Notes: a model not told the origin generated them from the letters alone. A DNA stretch of 64,000 bases from Sepiola atlantica (GCA_963556195.1 OY744546.1:71772204-71836203); one strand, 5' to 3'. Counted from the stretch's first letter, positions 40,881 to 52,696 are shown. A program made the numbers and translations.

Positions 40881-41199
40881 TAAATAGGGAAAAAATTAAA
40901 CAAATGACAAAAAATATAGTGAATTAAAATCTTGGATATAATACATAAAGCGAAAACATTAAGTTTGTAAAAAAAAGAAGAAAATTATATCTACATTCAA
41001 AAGGAAATGCGGATTCTCCGCTAGCCCCCCCCCCCCTTCCCCCAATGAAATTCTACCTCTTTAGGCGATTATGCGATGTTAGAATTGGAATCAGTAATTG
41101 TATCGGAATCGGGACTTAAAAACAGAATCAGTAATTGTATCGGAATCGGGGAAAATATTGGAATCGTTCCATCATTATTAGTAATATACCACAGAGGAA

Positions 41200-41680
41200 G
41201 GGTGGGGGGAATATGGTCAGAGGGAAAGAAAGAAGGAAAGAACAACGAATGAAAGACAGAAAAATGGTAGATGACATAAACGAAGGGTAAAAGGAAGAGA
41301 TTAAAGGAAAGAAAAGGAAGGATTGAAAGACAGAAATAAAGAAAGAAGTAAAAAGTAACGAAAGCGGAAAGGAATAAAGAAGGAAACAAATAATAAAAAA
41401 GAAGAAACCAAATAAAGAAGGAAAGAACGAATAAAGAAAAAACAGGAAATAAATCAAAAAAGACAGAAAGAAAAAGGTAAAGGAAGAATAAATGAACGAA
41501 AGAAAGAAAGAATGGTGAAAAGCCGGGAAAACTAGGCTAAGAAAGGAAGAAACGACGGAAGAAAGAGAGAAAGAAGGAAGGAATGAAAGCAGAAGAGGAG
41601 GGGTTAAAATGAGAAGCGAGGAATAACCTCGGGTTTAAGAGGGAAAAGAGACCCAAGAAAAGAGAGCGGGGGACACAAAA
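41200..41680. repeat. Purine-rich low-complexity tract
   Basis: GAAAG/GGAAG-dominated sequence, preceded by a poly-C run at 41027-41037. Confidence 0.85.
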
Positions 41681-41689
41681 AGGGTCACT

Positions 41690-42125
41690 AGCCCTTACGC
41701 GTTAATTGATTTAGCACTCTGCACGCTTTCTGTCACACCACTATAAACCCCCTTTCACCTCCCAACGTCCAACCCCAACGTCCTCTTCCCCACCCCGCAT
41801 CTTTCTACCACTTCGTTTTCCGAGCCAGCCCCAACTCCGACACATTTGCCCGTGCACTGTCGCGCACTAACCACCAATCGACTGGCCCTACCCCGTTCTC
41901 ACACCCGACACCATTATCCCTCATCACGGCATTTCCATTCGACTTTACTTGCAGAGAATTAGGGGAGCAGGGGGGGGGGACAGAAGACGAACAGAATCGA
42001 CACTTTAGACAACCAGTCTCTGGGGACCTTTTTTTATTTTTATTTTTTATTTTTTTCCCGTTGTTCCTCCCGTCTACTTGCTAGATGCTTCAAGCCCTCC
42101 CTCATGTTTTCGTTTAATATGGCGG
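41690..42125. other. Stretch without recognised gene
   Basis: C-rich, protein-less sequence with TTTTATTT runs at 42030-42058. Nothing recognised. Confidence 0.35.
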
Positions 42126-42129
42126 ATGT

Positions 42130-42830
42130 ATATTCTTCTTCTTCGTTTTTCTTCTTCTTCTTCTTCTTCTTCTTCTTCTTCTGCTGCTGTTTCTTCTTTT
42201 TCTGCTTCTTTTTATGCTTCTTCTCTTTCCTCTTCTCCTCCTTCTTCTCTACTTTTTCTTTTTCTCGTTCTTTTCTTATTTCTTTTTCTTCTATTTCCTT
42301 TCCTTTTCTCTTTCCTCTTTTCTTTTCTTTATTCTGTTTTTCTCTCTTCTTTTTTTTCTTCTTCTCTTTTCTCTTCTCTTCCTTCTTTTACTTTTCTCTT
42401 TTACTTCTCGTTCTTCTCTTGCTTCTATTTCTTCTTTTTCTTCTTTTTCTTTTTCTTCCTCTTCTCTTTCCTTTTCTCTTTCCTCTTCTCTTTTTTTCTT
42501 TTATTCTTTCTTCTTTTTCTACCTCTGTTTCTTCTTTGTCTTCTTCTTCTTCTTCTTCTTCTTCTTCTACGATTACTTTTTGACAATATTACATTTCTTC
42601 TTTTTTTTTTCATTTTCTTATCTAGTTTCTCGGTTTTCTTATTTTCTTCCACTTCGTCTTCTTCTCATCTACTTCAACCTCCTCCTCCTCTTCCTCTTCA
42701 TCCTCCTCCTTTTTGTCGCATCCGATTCTTTCTCATATTCTTCAACTATTTCTACTACAACTCCCTCTTTTTCCTCCGACTATTTCTCCATCTTCATCGT
42801 CTTCTTCTGCAGATTCTTTTTCATTCATTC
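42130..42830. repeat. Pyrimidine-rich (TTC)n-derived tract
   Basis: Some 700 bp of TTC/CTT/TTTC sequence, purest at 42135-42180 and 42535-42570. Long open frames in three phases (up to 292 codons) are composition artefacts made of F, L and S. Confidence 0.92.
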
Positions 42831-42959
42831 GAAGTGTTGAGAAGTCAACAGAAGAAGTACGAAAATGAACGAGTGAAAAAGACTACGATTAAACAACGTG
42901 TATACGTTATATACGATATTGTTACTGCTAGTTCAGTATTATTAGACTGGGATTGAGTT

Positions 42960-43390
42960 CAGGAGATATGGAAAACATACAAGATTATTGATTAATAGTG
43001 CTTTTTGTAAATAAAATGTTTGCTTTCACTGATCATACAGGATGACCCCCCCAAAAAAAAATGCATCGTAAATAAAATGCACAATCCTTTGTGCATTCCA
43101 AACATATTTAATACAGATAAACTTAAGTCTATGCTTGAATTGTCCACCAAGTTTCAGTCATGAATGTCCAACAGTCTTTGTCATTCAATGATAAGCACGC
43201 CTGGATAATCTGATACTTATTTACAGGGTTTTTTTTTTTTTAAGAAACAAATCAGAATTTTTAATATTTCTGTCACATAACTGCCAAGTTTTACAGACGT
43301 ATTTTCGTAGCATTTCGGGTCTTCCATACAAATACATACTCACACACACTAACAAACGCTACTATTTTTAGAGCGTCTTTCTAACGTTTC
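42960..43390. other. Stretch with possible decayed Tc1/mariner end
   Basis: ACAGGATGACCCCCCCAAAA at 43037-43056 resembles the terminal repeat of the element at 17721, but no partner end or transposase is found. Confidence 0.3.
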
Positions 43391-43393
43391 CGA

Positions 43394-43397
<4 letters not shown>

Positions 43398-43442
<45 letters not shown>
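43398..43442. repeat. (GA)n microsatellite
   Basis: About 22 GA units. Confidence 0.97.
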
Positions 43443-43447
<5 letters not shown>

Positions 43448-43574
43448 AATACTTACGGACGACAAAGATATTTTAGTAGTGAAAACTTGACTTCTAAAAT
43501 GTTTCTGGTCGTAGCTCGTTTTATATGGCCTACGACTCATAAACCGAAGCTTAAGGGTTCGGTTGGTTTCGTAG

Positions 43575-44660
43575 GTGATTTTGTTTTTGTTTTACAACAT
43601 TGGTCTTTCTTTCGCATCAAATCTTTATCGGAATTTATACATTAGATCCATTGCTCTTTCTGCTTCTCGTAAAGTCGGTTTTCTTTATCGTCCAACGGCT
43701 ATTCTCTATCTCTACAAATCTACTATCAAATCTGGAGTTCTGTTGTCATATCTGGGCTAGTGAATCTCTGTCCCATTTGAGAGGTTCTTGATAAGGTGCA
43801 GAAACGTATCTGTAAGTTGATTGGCCACACCCTTTCTTCTTCTCTGCACTAGTCTCAGTCTTTTCTATAAATACTATTATGGCATGTGTTCTTCAGAATT
43901 GTCTGATCTATTTCCTATTTTTTTTAAAACTTAGTTCACTCCAAATAAGGCAAGTTTCCACTGTAGACGTAAGGGGCTACTGAGAATTAGGGTGACAGTT
44001 TTGGGGGGTCATCTTAAATTGGGAGCTGTACAAACGAGATGCTTGTTCACATTAATTTTAAATTTTTGCATGTTGGTACAGTCGGTAAAACAAGGAGCAG
44101 GGAAGGATTTCCAAAGGCCGATAGCTCGAGGAAAGAAGCTATTGGAGTAGAAGGCTCTCTGATATCTGGGGACCTCCACAGTGAATGGATGGGATTTAGC
44201 TGATTGTCGGGTTGGTCGAGTATATTTACGTCGAGAGAGCACCAGAACAGCAAGTTCATCGGAGCACATTCCATTGAAGTACTTGTAAAACACGTACAAA
44301 TTGTGGCGATGGGATAGGAGCTGGGGCTTGGTGAATAGTGAGGGTCCTATTAGATTAGATACTCTTTGTTGAACATTGTCTAAGAGGGAGAGACTGGTGA
44401 TTTGTTTCCAGCTCGTTTAACTCGTTGGTTTAGTGGTCTTCATCGATTTGCTCTTTTGATACTTCCTATTTCAGTAGTTTCTTTCATAGAACTGCAGGTA
44501 TGTGAAACTCTCTTCCTGCTGACTGTTTTTCTCTTAACTATATAGACTAAGACTTTTTAAGACTAATGTCAATAAGCATCTCTTGTCATTACACTAATCA
44601 GATTTCGTTCTTGTTAGCTCCTTACATCAAGTGGCTTCATGCCTAGTCTGGAGCGATTTC
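43575..44660 (+). mobile_element. LINE fragment split by a nested LINE
   Basis: The plus strand reads LSFASNLYRNLYIRSIALSA, SRKVGFLYRPTAILYLYKST, then EFCCHIWAS to about 43770, and degrades by 43920. The same element resumes at 44395-44660 with SSSICSFDTSYFSS, HRTAGM.NSLPADCFSLNY and a KTNVNKHL-like end. The order equals that of 36130-36725. The gap is filled by a minus-strand LINE (43930-44390). Frameshifts throughout. Confidence 0.72.
43930..44390 (-). mobile_element. Nested LINE 3' fragment
   Basis: The minus strand reads YFNGMCSDELAVLVLSRRKY, TRPTRQSAKSHPFTVEVPRY, QRAFYSNSFFPRAIGLWKSF, PAPCFTDCTNMQKFKINVNK (44009-44299), the conserved LINE C-terminus with little damage. It is near-identical in layout to 27340-27720. 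The 3' UTR to 43930 includes GGGGGGTCATCTTAAATTGG. Confidence 0.85.
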
Positions 44661-45260
44661 TATAAAAAAAAGTTTAGATTCCTTTCGAGTATGTTTTTGG
44701 AGAGAGGATACAGATCCCTTATTAGATTTAGAAGGGAAGGGGAATAATAATTGGACGATATGATTTAGGCAATTGTTTTTTCATTATTATTTATATAATA
44801 ATATAGTCACTGTATATCCAGCGGAAGCGTTAAGTTAACACTGACGTCTCGGTGTTCATAACCTGTTACTAAAATCCACTTAAGTTGTTAACCATTAACT
44901 AAAATGTAGCGCAATATGGAGTTCAGAGGTGCGAGCAAGATATTGTTTGGTTTCTCAATTTTCCCGGGCAACGCCGGGAAACGGGTTGAGCTTGTACTAC
45001 ATATAGTATTTCCATTGAAGTTTTGTTCATAGGAATTGGATAAACAATCTTGTGAATCGTTACTATGTTTATATGATATTTCTCAATAAAAAGTAGAGCA
45101 GTATAATAAGGCTGAAACATGTATGCATATATGTAGTCAAAAGGTTTGTGTACATAAAGAAATTATACTAAATGAATGTGCTTTAAATTGATATCATGTC
45201 TTCACGTTTCTCTATTCATTCATCTCCTTACTTTTCCCTGTCTACCGTGCATTGCCCCCA
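44660..45260. other. AT-rich stretch with CCCGGGCAACGCCGGG hairpin
   Basis: A GC-rich hairpin at 44963-44978 (CCCGGGCAACGCCGGG) resembles Helitron-like termini. GAAACATGTATGCA at 45116-45129 matches the hammerhead-like repeat at 9309. No gene recognised. Confidence 0.4.
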
Positions 45261-45282
45261 TAACTCTAACCCTAACCCTAAC
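45261..45282. repeat. Interstitial telomere-like repeat
   Basis: About three and a half TAACCC units. Confidence 0.75.
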
Positions 45283-45289
45283 ATAATCA

Positions 45290-45885
45290 CTCGACGAATT
45301 TAAACCAACGCAAAACTTCGCACGAGCATAAAGCCAGTTCGAAGCTTAAATATCGCCTCTTTCACACCAACTACAACCGCAACCACTCCCCCTTGTCGCG
45401 GTCATGGCCATCGACCGACCATCGCATTCTCCCCTGTCGCAGTCATAGCCACCGATCGACCATCACTGTCACGCAATAGCCAGTAACATTTCTCTCTACA
45501 GCCAGCTTCCTATACATCGCCTACCCAGTCACCCTTCACTGCAATCTTCACAAAATCCCCTCTCTTGTTGTTCGCGGGACTCGAACACTAACGAGACAGA
45601 GGTTTCAAAACTGCGACACACCCTGACAAAAGTTAGGGCCGAAGCAAGCGAGAAGCATAAACACGACAACAACTCCAATTGTGTCGCTTGCAAGCCGACT
45701 GAGATGTCGACCGGCCCAGTCAGCCGAAAGGATGCGTGAGGTCTCTCTTTCCTTCACCGCCGGTTTTTTTTTTCTCTCCATATACCCATAGGACGCGGGG
45801 ACACTTTCAATTAGAAACAAGCATTACAAGCCTAGATGGACACAGTAATTTGATTAGCGATCCAAATGGGCCTTAATCCCCTATC
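45290..45885. other. Stretch without recognised gene
   Basis: C-rich with an imperfect internal repeat (CGCAGTCATAGCCACCGATC near 45436 and CGCGGTCATGGCCATCGACC near 45397). A minus-strand 71-codon frame is unrecognised. Confidence 0.35.
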
Positions 45886-45888
45886 TAC

Positions 45889-45891
<3 letters not shown>

Positions 45892-45950
<59 letters not shown>
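45892..45950. repeat. (CT)n microsatellite
   Basis: About 29 CT units. Confidence 0.97.
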
Positions 45951-45954
<4 letters not shown>

Positions 45955-45955
<1 letters not shown>

Positions 45956-46425
45956 GCCACCTCCTGCCCTAGCACGAGATACGAGGAAGGAAGGGAACCC
46001 GTGCCTTTTGTGCGTTCGATTCGATACGTTGACAGATGTTTGCGCGATACTGGCCCACCAGAAAGGAAGTCGGTGAAAGCTACGACTGGAAGACGGCAAG
46101 AGGGGAGACAACTGCGACCGCAGTCGTTAGATGGCGCTGTTGTATAACAGCATACCTTGAGCGGCCATGTTGTACTTTTTGTTCATTATCGCTCGTGTCG
46201 AGTGTGTGAGGGCGTTAAGAGTTTTTATCGGTACGAAACATTGGGATTTGAGTAGGTTGGAAGGGTTGGGATCCATGGTGTGGGCGGTGGAAGTAAAGGT
46301 GAAGGAAGGGAAGAGAGACGGGGCCTTTGGTTATCTGAGGTTGGGCGATGGGATAAGGGGTGCAGGTTGATAGAATATGCATTGAGACGCAGGAGAGTGT
46401 CGTCGCCGGTTGCGGTGTTTAAAGC
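45955..46425. other. GC-richer stretch without recognised gene
   Basis: CpG content is raised. A 67-codon frame (46167-46370) starts with a hydrophobic run (MLYFLFIIARVECV), but its second half is composed of biased GGG-rich codons and has no homology I recognise. Confidence 0.3.
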
Positions 46426-46429
46426 TTTG

Positions 46430-46764
46430 TAAGAAAGAAAAAAGAAACAAACAAACAAACAAAGAAAAAAGAAAGAGAGAAAGAAAGAAAGCAACATATG
46501 GATAAAGACAGAAGGAAATAACCGTATGCACACAAAAATAAAGACGGAAAGAAAAGCACATGGAGAAAGAAAAGATCAAACGAAAGTAGACAAAAGAAAG
46601 AAAGAAAAGTATCGTATGGTTAAATAAAGAAAGAAGAAAAGAAACGTACTAAAAGGGTAACAGAGAGAAATATACGAGGAAAGAAAAAAAAACATACTAT
46701 GAAAGAAAGAAAAAGGACAGAATAAAAAAGAAACGCGCGAAAAAGAAAAAACATACGGGTGGTT

Positions 46765-46795
<31 letters not shown>

Positions 46796-46880
46796 AAAAA
46801 GGAAAAGGAAAGAAAAAGAAAGAAAGAAGGGCATCAAGAGAAAGAGCAAAGAATAAATTAACAAATAAAGAAAGGAAAGA
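46430..46880. repeat. Purine-rich (GAAA)n-like tract
   Basis: Degenerate AAAG sequence with a purer (GAAA)n block at 46766-46797. Confidence 0.88.
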
Positions 46881-46914
46881 AAGTGATGGAAAATGCAACA
46901 ACGAAAGGATTAGA

Positions 46915-47090
46915 GAAAACTGACAGCGAATCAAACGGAACTTCCATGAGCAAAAGTTCTTTCCAATAACTTCCCATCTGTGGAACACATAGCACGGGGA
47001 CTGCTTCCCCGCTGACTATAATATAGTCGTTTTCAAGTCCAATGTCCACAAATACTTGTCGAGCCGTCCTTTTAAGTAATAACATCCACA
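46915..47090 (+). mobile_element. LINE C-terminus fragment
   Basis: The plus strand reads FFPITSHLWNT, DCFPADYNIVVFKSNVHKYL and SSRPF near 46955-47075, the terminal block of the LINE whose related copy ends at 53390. Only about 55 codons remain. Confidence 0.65.
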
Positions 47091-47094
47091 ATTA

Positions 47095-47775
47095 AAAAGT
47101 AAATAAATCAAAAAATACATAAAAACGCAACAACAAATTAATTTAAAAAATACATAACTACATAAAAGATTCAGTTACACCTTTTTTCTCACGCCAAAAC
47201 TACTGCGCAAAATAATAAAAACAACTTAAACAACAACATAGCAACAACAAAAAAGAAAACAGCTCCGAAGACGATCGCGAAGATCGAAAATCCTTGAGAT
47301 GACCGAAAAAAAATAGAACTCTCGGATCCATACTCCATAAATTACCACCGGAGACCCGGATACTTTTTCGCCGAGTCGAAACAACGATTTAAAAATAACG
47401 AAAAGAGAAAATTTCGATATCTTTAATCAGACATCTATCGATAACAATTTTCTACCTAAATATATATTGCGGCATGGAGAGGGCATAGGCACTATCAGGT
47501 TCTATCATGCCCACAGAAAAGATTAGGGCAGATAGAGTATCTGCCTGACTCCCCGAGGACGTTATGGGAAAAACAACAATATATATATAGAGTTATACAC
47601 AGAAAACTGTTTCGCTGTAGCAGAGCTCTTTAGTGTGACTAGACATGGCAAGTGTTTCAAACTAAGATTCGAAACCTGACCGTTTGCTTACACCAACTAT
47701 CACGCTCGCTACGAAAATAAGGAAAATAATGTTTTTATATTCATTTACATTATTGACTGCCGAGAGAGCTCATTT
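47095..47775. other. AT-rich stretch without recognised gene
   Basis: No element or exon is recognised. Confidence 0.4.
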
Positions 47776-47776
47776 G

Positions 47777-47778
<2 letters not shown>

Positions 47779-47862
<84 letters not shown>
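47779..47862. repeat. (AT)n microsatellite
   Basis: About 42 AT units. Confidence 0.97.
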
Positions 47863-47865
<3 letters not shown>

Positions 47866-48056
47866 TTAGTATCTTTATCGGGGTTTTTTTCACCGATAGT
47901 TTTCTTTCTAAAGATCAATATTTGTCAATTTTTCTTGTGGGTCGTTGCAGCATGTTATTAAGAATAATAAAATGTAATTTGATTTTGTTCCATCTAGAAA
48001 ATACATTTTCCTGGTAGGAATTATTTTCAAATGGTCGTCATCTTAAAAATAGCGAC

Positions 48057-48086
48057 GTAACTCTGTATTCGTCCATACAGAGTTAC
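48057..48086. repeat. Perfect 12-bp hairpin
   Basis: GTAACTCTGTAT (48057-48068) and ATACAGAGTTAC (48075-48086) with a 6-base loop. The flanking GTTACCTCCCTT text is reminiscent of mollusc MITE ends. Confidence 0.8.
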
Positions 48087-48230
48087 CTCCCTTCGATTGG
48101 GAAAAATATATATATATTGAGAGAAAACGACATAATCAAAAATAAAAGAAAATAAAAAAAAGTTAAATAGTTACACAGGCAACGACGGATATGTACAACT
48201 AGTATACCTATAGATTCATAGAAGTTAATG

Positions 48231-48233
<3 letters not shown>

Positions 48234-48306
<73 letters not shown>
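48234..48306. repeat. (AT)n microsatellite
   Basis: About 36 AT units, running straight into the 5' end of a mariner element. Confidence 0.97.
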
Positions 48307-48311
<5 letters not shown>

Positions 48312-49534
48312 ATCCGACCTTTGTTTTTTTTCGTGCGAAATAGAGACAATAGGACGGTGCGACTCCACACATGCGCATGTGTGAATTTTATCACCGTCTT
48401 CCTGTGCGTTAGTCGCTGCCTGTCTGTCGGTGAGTGAGGTGCTACACAATGTGTTCATCGGATTACCGATTCTCTCAAGATGACTGAAAGTGTTGCGAAA
48501 AGGAACTGCATCAAATTTTTTCAAAAGCTTGGTGATTCTAAAAGCAAAACAATTTGTAAGTTTCAGCAGGTGTTTGGAGAAGATGCGATGGGTGAAACAC
48601 AAATTAAAGAGTGGTTCAACCGATTCAGAAGTAGACGCACATCAACGGAGAGTGGCCAACGTTCTGGCAGGCCCCAAACTGCTCGGAGTTCAGCTGTTGT
48701 TGAGAGGGTGCGAAATTTGGTGATGGAAGATCGTCGTTGAACCGTGCGGGAGATCGTCCAAGAGGTCGGAGTGCAATTTTGAGTGATGATTTGAACATGC
48801 ACAGAGTGGCTGCGAAATTTGAGCCCAAGTTATTGTCGCAGGAACAAATAAACCTTCCGTTTTCAAGTTGCACAGGACCTTCTGGAAACCGTTAACACTG
48901 ATCCTGGATTCTGAAGATAAGTCATGGGTGTACGGGTACGCCCCAGAAACAAAAAGATAGTCGTCGCAATGATAGCATCCCGAGTCTCCAAAGCCCAAAA
49001 AAGCGCGACAGGTGCAAAGCAAAATCAAGGTGATGCTAACTGTCTTCTTTGATATCCATGGAATTGTGCATCACGTATACGCACCAGACGTCAAACAGTG
49101 ACAAAGGAGTACTATCAAGATGTTCTTCGGTGTCTCCGTGACGCAGTTCGGTGCAAAAGACCAGATATGTGGACGGCAAAAAACTGGCAACTGCATCACG
49201 ACAACGCTCCCGCACATTTATCCCAATTGATCCAACATTTCTATCCAAACATGGAATTCCAGTCGTTCGCCAACCTTCCTAATCTCCAGACATGGCTCCT
49301 TGCGACTTCTGGTGGTTTCGAAAATTGAAGACGCCACTGAAAGTTTCCCGTTTTCACACTAGAGAAGAGATAATACGAAACGCGACGGCGTAGATGAACA
49401 CCATTTCAAAAGAAGACGTCCAGGGGTGTTTCCGGCAGTGGATAGATCGGTGGGCTAAGTGTGTTCAAGCACGAGGGGCCTACTTTGAAGAGGAGTAGGA
49501 TTCCAACCCCGTCAGGTATTTGAAATATATTTTC

Positions 49535-49535
<1 letters not shown>
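48307..49535 (+). mobile_element. Mariner (DD34D) transposon, decayed
   Basis: The left end begins GTATCCGACCTTTGTTTTTT (48309); the right shows a poor counterpart near 49516-49530. The transposase starts at ATG 48480. MTESVAKRNCIKFFQKLGDS and EWFNRFRSRRTS make the N-terminal helix-turn-helix region, followed by SGRPQTARSSAVVERVRNLV. TGA at 48738 ends the first segment. Catalytic codons survive: D1 48916 (in KSWVYGY context), D2 49200 (HHDNAPAH), D3 49304 (SPDMAPCDFWWF). D2-D3 distance is 104 nt, one short of the 105 expected, so a base was deleted. Several further frameshifts occur. The C-terminus RWAKCVQARGAYFEEE ends at 49498. The element lies between two (AT)n tracts. Confidence 0.85.

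Positions 49536-49537
<2 letters not shown>

Positions 49538-49594
<57 letters not shown>
49538..49594. repeat. (AT)n passing into (GT)n
   Basis: (AT)n 49538-49553 then (GT)n to 49594, just 3' of the mariner element. Confidence 0.95.
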
Positions 49595-49595
<1 letters not shown>

Positions 49596-49721
49596 ATATC
49601 ATTAAATAATATATATACATATGTGTGTGTAGCAAATATTGATGTAAACAAAGGTTGTTGAAAGAAACGGATGCCTCATAACGATTGCGTTTTTAGGGAT
49701 CTAACCTAATAATATATATGT

Positions 49722-50830
49722 ACAGGGTGATTGAACAGTAACTCCCTATTTTTAAGTAACTGTACGAAAGTGTATTACATGGAGTTTTAATTAAAATTCT
49801 ATATGGGAACCAGCATTCGCCACCAACTTTTCAAGCCGACCGGAAACCGTATCAACTGATTTCAGAAGAAATTCTTGCGGGGTGGAAGTTAAGTTTCTCC
49901 AAAGTCGTTGGTTCGGATGAGTAAACTTGTGAAAATGTCGCAGGACTTCTAGCTGGCCACTCGTGCGAACTACGATGACTAATCCATCTTCCAAGGAAGT
50001 GGACATTTAACTATTCACGAACAGCAATAGCAAAGTGTAGAGGAGCACCATCTTGCATGAATATTAAATCTTCAATATTGTCCCAGATACTGATAACTGG
50101 CCAGATTTGTCGGCATTCATGGTATCGCGAGGAATGAAGAAACCCACGATCCTGTCAGAAGTGATTCCACACTATACCGTTACCATGGGCCGATTTGGCA
50201 TTTTTCCACAGGTATTACGAGGATCATCTTCCGCCCAGTAGTGGCAGTTGTGGCGGATAACAAACCCACCTATGTTGAATACCGCTTCATCATTCCAGGG
50301 GATGTTTTTAAAAGGGTCAGACCAATCTTTATACCAAGCCAACATCATCTCTCCAAACTCCAGACGAACGTCAGCGTCTTCGACAGAGAGTGCGGCTTCC
50401 AAGCACGCCATTTCAGCTCATTTTAAAGCACATTTCGTACACAGAGAGGCCACTTTTCCTTATTGCTTGTCGAATTGACTTTTTCGGGCTACGGGTAAAC
50501 ATTTCTTGAACAACTTGCCTTACCTTCGGGTCTCTTGAAGTTAAAGGACCACTGATCCTGTGGTGATGATTTTTCATAACAATTTATGATTCTAATATGT
50601 TAATGTGATGTTCAAATCGTGCTCTGTAGAATACATAAAACGCCTCGTCATTGGCTTCGTTCTCCAATAAGTGTAACTTTATAGCAGAGCCATTGGTTTG
50701 AGAGTGCCCGGATGTCCGTAATTTAAAATTACGACTATTGCTAGGGAGGTGTGGAGAAATTCTCAACTCGAATCGCTGAGTCGTACGCCCTACAAATTCG
50801 GTTTCAAAAGTCGATACAGAAAATTATAAA
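49722..50830 (-). mobile_element. Tc1/mariner-superfamily element, decayed
   Basis: The right-hand terminal motif TACAGGGTGATTGAACAGTA is at 49722-49741. The minus-strand transposase reads VRLEFGEMMLAWYKDWSDPF and WNDEAVFNIGGFVIRHNCHY with WAEDDPRNT (50230-50380). Downstream, in shifted frames, come QDGAPLHFAIAVRE, GRWISHRSSHEWPARSP (49900-50060) and the C-terminal LVANAGSHIEF ending near 49793. These match the IS630/Tc1/mariner transposase of the kind with NDEA and QDGAP motifs. D1 is present; D3 is obscured by frameshift. The other terminus was not found. Confidence 0.75.
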
Positions 50831-50834
50831 TAAC

Positions 50835-51245
50835 CAAACTTTTATCGAATGGCGGGGGAAAGAGGAAAAAGAAAATCTCGACTTAAAACATAATTTCAAA
50901 TTGTATACAGCAAACAGAATTTAAGATTAAAAGAAAAAAGAAATAAAACCAATTTTCTTAAATCTTGGTTTTACTATGGAGCTAAACATTAATTTTTTAA
51001 AAGTGTTTTTCAGATATAACTAAATAACTAAACTTATCAGCCTTATAGAAAACAAAATAATATTCCAGTATATATTAAAAATTCCAATCGCCTCTAGTTG
51101 TTTTCAAACAAATTCAATAAGTTATAGACTTTCCACGAACTCCAGCAATATGAATAAATTTAACACCAAAAAAAGGAATTTTTTGAATAACAATAAAATA
51201 ATTCATACATTAAGCTTATACATCTTTTGAACAGTTTGATATATA
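50835..51245. other. AT-rich stretch without recognised feature
   Basis: Nothing recognised. Confidence 0.4.

Positions 51246-51250
<5 letters not shown>

Positions 51251-51304
<54 letters not shown>
51251..51304. repeat. (AT)n microsatellite
   Basis: About 27 AT units. Confidence 0.97.
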
Positions 51305-51308
<4 letters not shown>

Positions 51309-51504
51309 GTTATAATGAAATGAATTCCAGGAGGAAATCCGGGTATGAGAGCTCAATGTAATAAACAGAGCAAGAATAAAATAGAATATAGTAACACGAA
51401 ATTACATAATCATCGATGCAATAATTTATTTCAACCTTGTGGTATTGCCACGCATCCAAGTGAGATGATTACAATGAGAAAAGAGAAATTCACACTCGAC
51501 AATT

Positions 51505-51509
<5 letters not shown>

Positions 51510-51560
<51 letters not shown>
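51510..51560. repeat. (AT)n passing into (GA)n
   Basis: (AT)n 51510-51535 directly followed by (GA)n to 51560. Confidence 0.95.
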
Positions 51561-51617
51561 AACAACATATCTAATACGTTTTTTCCCCTCATATCTCATT
51601 CGATTTTCTTAGTTTTT

Positions 51618-51655
51618 AATTTATCATTCTGACGTTTCCTCTTAGAGGGTCAGAC
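51618..51655 (-). ncRNA. Degenerate hammerhead-like motif
   Basis: On the minus strand CUGA, a CCUCU/AGAGG hairpin, GAAAC and GUC occur in the order of a short-stem-III hammerhead, but the GA of the CUGANGA core is not intact. It sits about 65 bp from dispersed-repeat copy 3, mirroring the arrangement at 8415. Confidence 0.25.
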
Positions 51656-51719
51656 GATAAGGCCGTAAGGAAAATTTTAGCAATTTTCTTCTTTTTTTTT
51701 CACCTGCCCCGTTTCATTG

Positions 51720-52030
51720 ATTTAAAAAAAATGTTTGCTCTGAAATTTATCCTACGATTTTGTTGTACGCGAAATTTACGAAGATATAATGCGACTATAC
51801 ATTATGTTAAAAATCCTTATTCAAATTTTCATCCAAGAAAATATCTCAAATTTGAGGCTCAATCTTAAGGGGTGTTAGAATAAATTGAAATTCAGAGAAT
51901 CTTGCTTTATTGTTACATAATTACAATAGATCAAATTTAATGCAAATCTGAAATATTTTAATTTTCAAATCGGAGGCTGTACCTATAGTATACCCTCTAA
52001 AAGTCCTTTTAAATACTCTAAAGAAATTGT
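51720..52030 (+). repeat. Dispersed noncoding repeat, copy 3
   Basis: Aligns with 8800-9000 and 22660-22930: ACATTATGTTAAaAATCCTTATT, AGATCAAATTtAATGCAAAT, CTGAAATATTTtAAT and the AAATACTcnAAgaAA block near 52013. The 3' part is missing. Confidence 0.6.
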
Positions 52031-52039
52031 TAAGGCCAA

Positions 52040-52540
52040 GGGGCTATATGCCTGGCCATGTGTATGCGTTTATTTCCAAGTATCGCTACACTTGTCTGTT
52101 GGTTCTAATGAGTATGGATATAAGTGTGCATGCTCGTGTATAACAAGAGCGTTGTTCGTGTCATCGAGGCGGGATTCGAAAATACCTAACAAAAATACGT
52201 ACCTAAAATGTCTACCCAACTCTAAATCGTTGTCGACGTTCGTGTGTCTGTTTTCCCTTCCCAGTTAGAATGCTTACGCAAGGACGTTTGGAATGACAAA
52301 GAGATGGCTCCGCGGATGTTTCCCGCGTAAATTCAATTAAGTTTAATCTGAAAAGAGCGTATTTTGTCCAAAAAAAAAAAAAATGAAAAAACAATGAATT
52401 ATAAACATTTTTTAAAAAAAACAATAAATAAAACTAGTATTTGTTTTCGAGCGCCATTTTGAAAATCGTTCACAATATGAGATGGATTATGGGAAGGAAA
52501 CAAAAACAAACGAGCCACAAATAGCGAAGTGAAAATTTTA
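52040..52540. other. Stretch without recognised gene
   Basis: No gene is recognised. A poly-A run lies at 52371-52383. Confidence 0.35.
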
Positions 52541-52541
52541 T

Positions 52542-52542
<1 letters not shown>

Positions 52543-52593
<51 letters not shown>

Positions 52594-52646
52594 CGAATAC
52601 AATTAAATATATATAGAGAAATATGCATAGCTAGTGGATACAATTC

Positions 52647-52687
<41 letters not shown>

Positions 52688-52696
52688 TGAGTACAA

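Noticed and set aside
42078..42956. 292-codon open frame
   Set aside because: Composed almost entirely of F, L and S from a (TTC)n-derived pyrimidine tract, with parallel open frames in other phases. No domain.
43037..43260. Complete Tc1/mariner element
   Set aside because: One end resembles the 17721 terminal repeat, but no transposase or second end was found.
44963..44978. Helitron 3' end
   Set aside because: The GC hairpin fits, but there is no clear CTRR terminus or matching 5' TC end, so it is mentioned only as a similarity.
48563..49028. Minus-strand frames of 79-112 codons
   Set aside because: Shadows of the plus-strand mariner transposase, which carries the recognisable motifs.
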